Shown here in pieces: positions 14,665 through 15,335 of a DNA stretch of 15,335 bases. Source of the DNA: an uncultured Clostridia bacterium. Its GTDB lineage: Bacteria; Bacillota; Clostridia; Oscillospirales; Acutalibacteraceae. Where the stretch lies: contig CALGUK010000031.1 of the NCBI GenBank assembly GCA_937920235.1, positions 1-15,335 on the forward strand, given 5' to 3'. A program made the translations under genes and the position numbers. Every line of letters begins with the position of its first letter. Position 1 is the first letter of the stretch. The notes under the pieces are model-generated. The model was not told the origin of the DNA. It ran no database searches and worked only from the letters and a program-made list of their open reading frames with translations.

Positions 14665-14841
14665 TTATTTATCGGTCAATAGTCTTGTCAATTTGTTTTT
14701 ACAGCCCTCCTCACTGTTCATACATTCGCTTATTGAACATCTGACTTCACAACTGCCATCAGAAAGTCGCGTTTCAAACAATATAATATTCTTTTCAAAG
14801 TAAGTACAATACTGTTCAAAAGCAATTTCGGTATTTACCAT
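14665..14841 (-). CDS. 58-aa cysteine-rich microprotein
   Basis: This small gene starts at ATG 14841 behind a good GAGGGG site and ends with TAA at 14665. The 58-aa product opens MVNTEIAFEQYCTYFEKN. It carries five Cys: Cys12, Cys31, Cys35, Cys40 and Cys47, the last four in a C-x3-C-x4-C-x6-C array (CEVRCSISEC..EEGC) followed by a basic tail. Such spacing suggests metal or Fe-S binding, or a thiol switch, but no family is recognised. There is no signal peptide. A TATAAT (14878-14873) lies upstream on the same strand. It is probably cotranscribed with the 222-aa gene 43 bp downstream. Support is the ribosome binding site, position and clean reading frame; conservation is unchecked. Confidence 0.68.
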   Translation of the reverse strand: MVNTEIAFEQYCTYFEKNIILFETRLSDGSCEVRCSISECMNSEEGCKNKLTRLLTDK

Positions 14842-14858
14842 ACAATCCCCTCATTAGT

Positions 14859-14888
14859 TCATTATTTGTTCAATTATATTCATACATA
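14859..14888 (+). promoter_or_regulatory. Candidate sigma-E-like promoter of bofA, overlapping a divergent -10
   Basis: TCATTATT (14859-14866), 14 bp, then CATACATA (14881-14888) resembles the mother-cell sigma-E layout (kCATATT-N13/14-CATACAnT), with the CATACA core intact. The minus-strand TATAAT (14878-14873) of the microprotein gene lies within its spacer, so the two promoters would overlap. The 99-bp gap 14842-14940 shows nothing else. Confidence 0.35.
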
Positions 14889-14940
14889 TGGTTTTTTAAT
14901 CATAAAAATTAAACAGAAATCAACAACGGAGAATCATATT

Positions 14941-15201
14941 ATGAACGGAATTAAATTTTTATTTGCTACAATTTCTGTTATTTACATATCAGTAGTGATT
15001 ATAACAATGATAAAAAGCAAGAAATTTGTTATTAACTTTCTCTCATCAGCACTTCAAGGAATATGTTGTCTGTTTGCTGTCAATCTTCTGGGACAATATA
15101 TAGCTGTTGACTTACCTGTTAACGGTTGGACAATAGGCTTTTCTTCAATCGGAGGAATATCCGGAGTTATAATGATGCTTTTGTGCGATGTTTTTATATA
15201 A
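14941..15201 (+). CDS. bofA: BofA-family pro-sigma-K processing inhibitor
   Basis: With the start at ATG 14941 (GGAGA 8-10 bases upstream) the product is 86 aa, the usual BofA size; a TTG start at 14866 would add residues with no ribosome binding site. Two or three hydrophobic segments are visible (about 5-24, 33-50 and 65-83), with the family signature CLFAVNLLGQYIAVDLPVNGWT (43-64) followed by GGISGVIMMLL. In Bacillus BofA holds the SpoIVFB protease inactive in the outer forespore membrane until the engulfed forespore signals. Many clostridia carry bofA without the full SpoIVF system, so the exact role here is open. No clear terminator follows; the tRNA promoter begins 17 bp downstream. Confidence 0.9.
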   Translation: MNGIKFLFATISVIYISVVIITMIKSKKFVINFLSSALQGICCLFAVNLLGQYIAVDLPVNGWTIGFSSIGGISGVIMMLLCDVFI

Positions 15202-15217
15202 AAGAAAGGAATTCTCC

Positions 15218-15247
15218 TTGACAAAACAAAGTATATTATGATAAAAT
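15218..15247 (+). promoter_or_regulatory. Promoter of the tRNA-Val gene
   Basis: TTGACA (15218-15223), an 18-bp spacer and TAAAAT (15242-15247) lie 12 bp upstream of the mature tRNA 5' end. The perfect -35 and short leader are typical of stable RNA promoters. Confidence 0.75.
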
Positions 15248-15259
15248 ACCTTCGCAAAG

Positions 15260-15335
15260 GGACGTTTAGCTCAGTTGGTAGAGCATTCGCTTGACGTGCG
15301 AAGGGTCAGCGGTTCAAGTCCGTTAACGTCCACCA
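15260..15335 (+). tRNA. tRNA-Val, anticodon GAC
   Basis: A complete 76-nt cloverleaf: acceptor GGACGTT / AACGTCC, D-arm stem GCTC/GAGC with loop AGTTGGTA, anticodon stem TTCGC/GCGAA with loop TTGACGT giving anticodon GAC (15293-15295), variable GGGTC, T-arm AGCGG/CCGTT with TTCAAGT, discriminator A and encoded CCA at the last three bases of the window. GAC reads GUC and GUU valine codons. More tRNA genes may follow beyond the edge. Confidence 0.97.

Noticed and set aside
14866..14940. Upstream TTG start for bofA
   Set aside because: It adds 25 residues absent from typical BofA and lacks a ribosome binding site; ATG 14941 has GGAGA upstream.
15054..15257. 67-aa minus-strand frame opposite bofA and the tRNA promoter
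   Set aside because: It overlaps BofA coding sequence and the tRNA promoter and has no supporting start signal or family.
1..15335. CRISPR array, insertion sequence, prophage or att site
   Set aside because: I saw no regularly spaced repeats, transposase or integrase motifs, or direct repeats at the tRNA; the tRNA ends at the window edge, so an integration at its 3' end could not be seen.

Overview
The window looks like chromosomal DNA of a low-GC, anaerobic, genetically spore-capable Clostridia member, most likely Ruminococcaceae/Oscillospiraceae. The clues are SpoIIR and BofA (endospore genes), a dockerin-bearing secreted protein, a PerR/reverse-rubrerythrin peroxide defence pair, AGGAGG-type ribosome binding sites and AT-rich intergenic DNA. 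I see no phage, IS element, CRISPR array or other sign of recent transfer. No lineage search was possible, so the taxonomy is inference.

Left end (1-1560): a minus-strand run of a DivIVA-like coiled-coil protein, a stand-alone fumarate hydratase beta subunit and the first 41 codons of a UvrD/PcrA-type helicase, which runs off the window. A divergent plus-strand alpha/beta hydrolase follows (1561-2532) and ends in a nested hairpin terminator facing the next minus-strand genes.

Envelope block I (2595-5897, minus): a secreted SH3b / glucosaminidase / cadherin-like / Big2 / dockerin protein, preceded by a GHL10-type glycosidase-like lipoprotein. Diverging from it is perR-rbr (5979-6920, plus). 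The shared intergenic region holds a near-consensus promoter followed at once by a perfect 9-1-9 palindrome with PerR-box geometry.

Envelope/phosphate block II (7086-12516, minus): a likely operon of glycerophosphodiester phosphodiesterase, GH20 hexosaminidase, Na/Pi cotransporter with PhoU-like tail, and a GH18-like lipoprotein. Its promoter abuts the 3' end of spoIIR. Two back-to-back hairpins separate it from perR-rbr.

Right end (12593-15335): spoIIR, a ~190-nt structured RNA that I call 6S RNA with its own terminator, a DUF1292 acidic protein, an unrecognised 222-aa protein preceded by a 58-aa cysteine-rich microprotein (14665-14841), then plus-strand bofA and a complete tRNA-Val(GAC).

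The common theme is cell envelope turnover, sporulation and oxidative stress control in an ordinary chromosomal region. The least explained elements are the microprotein/222-aa pair, the palindrome shared by perR and the hydrolase-like lipoprotein, the glycerophosphodiester/hexosamine/phosphate operon, and a perfect 12-bp inverted repeat inside the helicase start.
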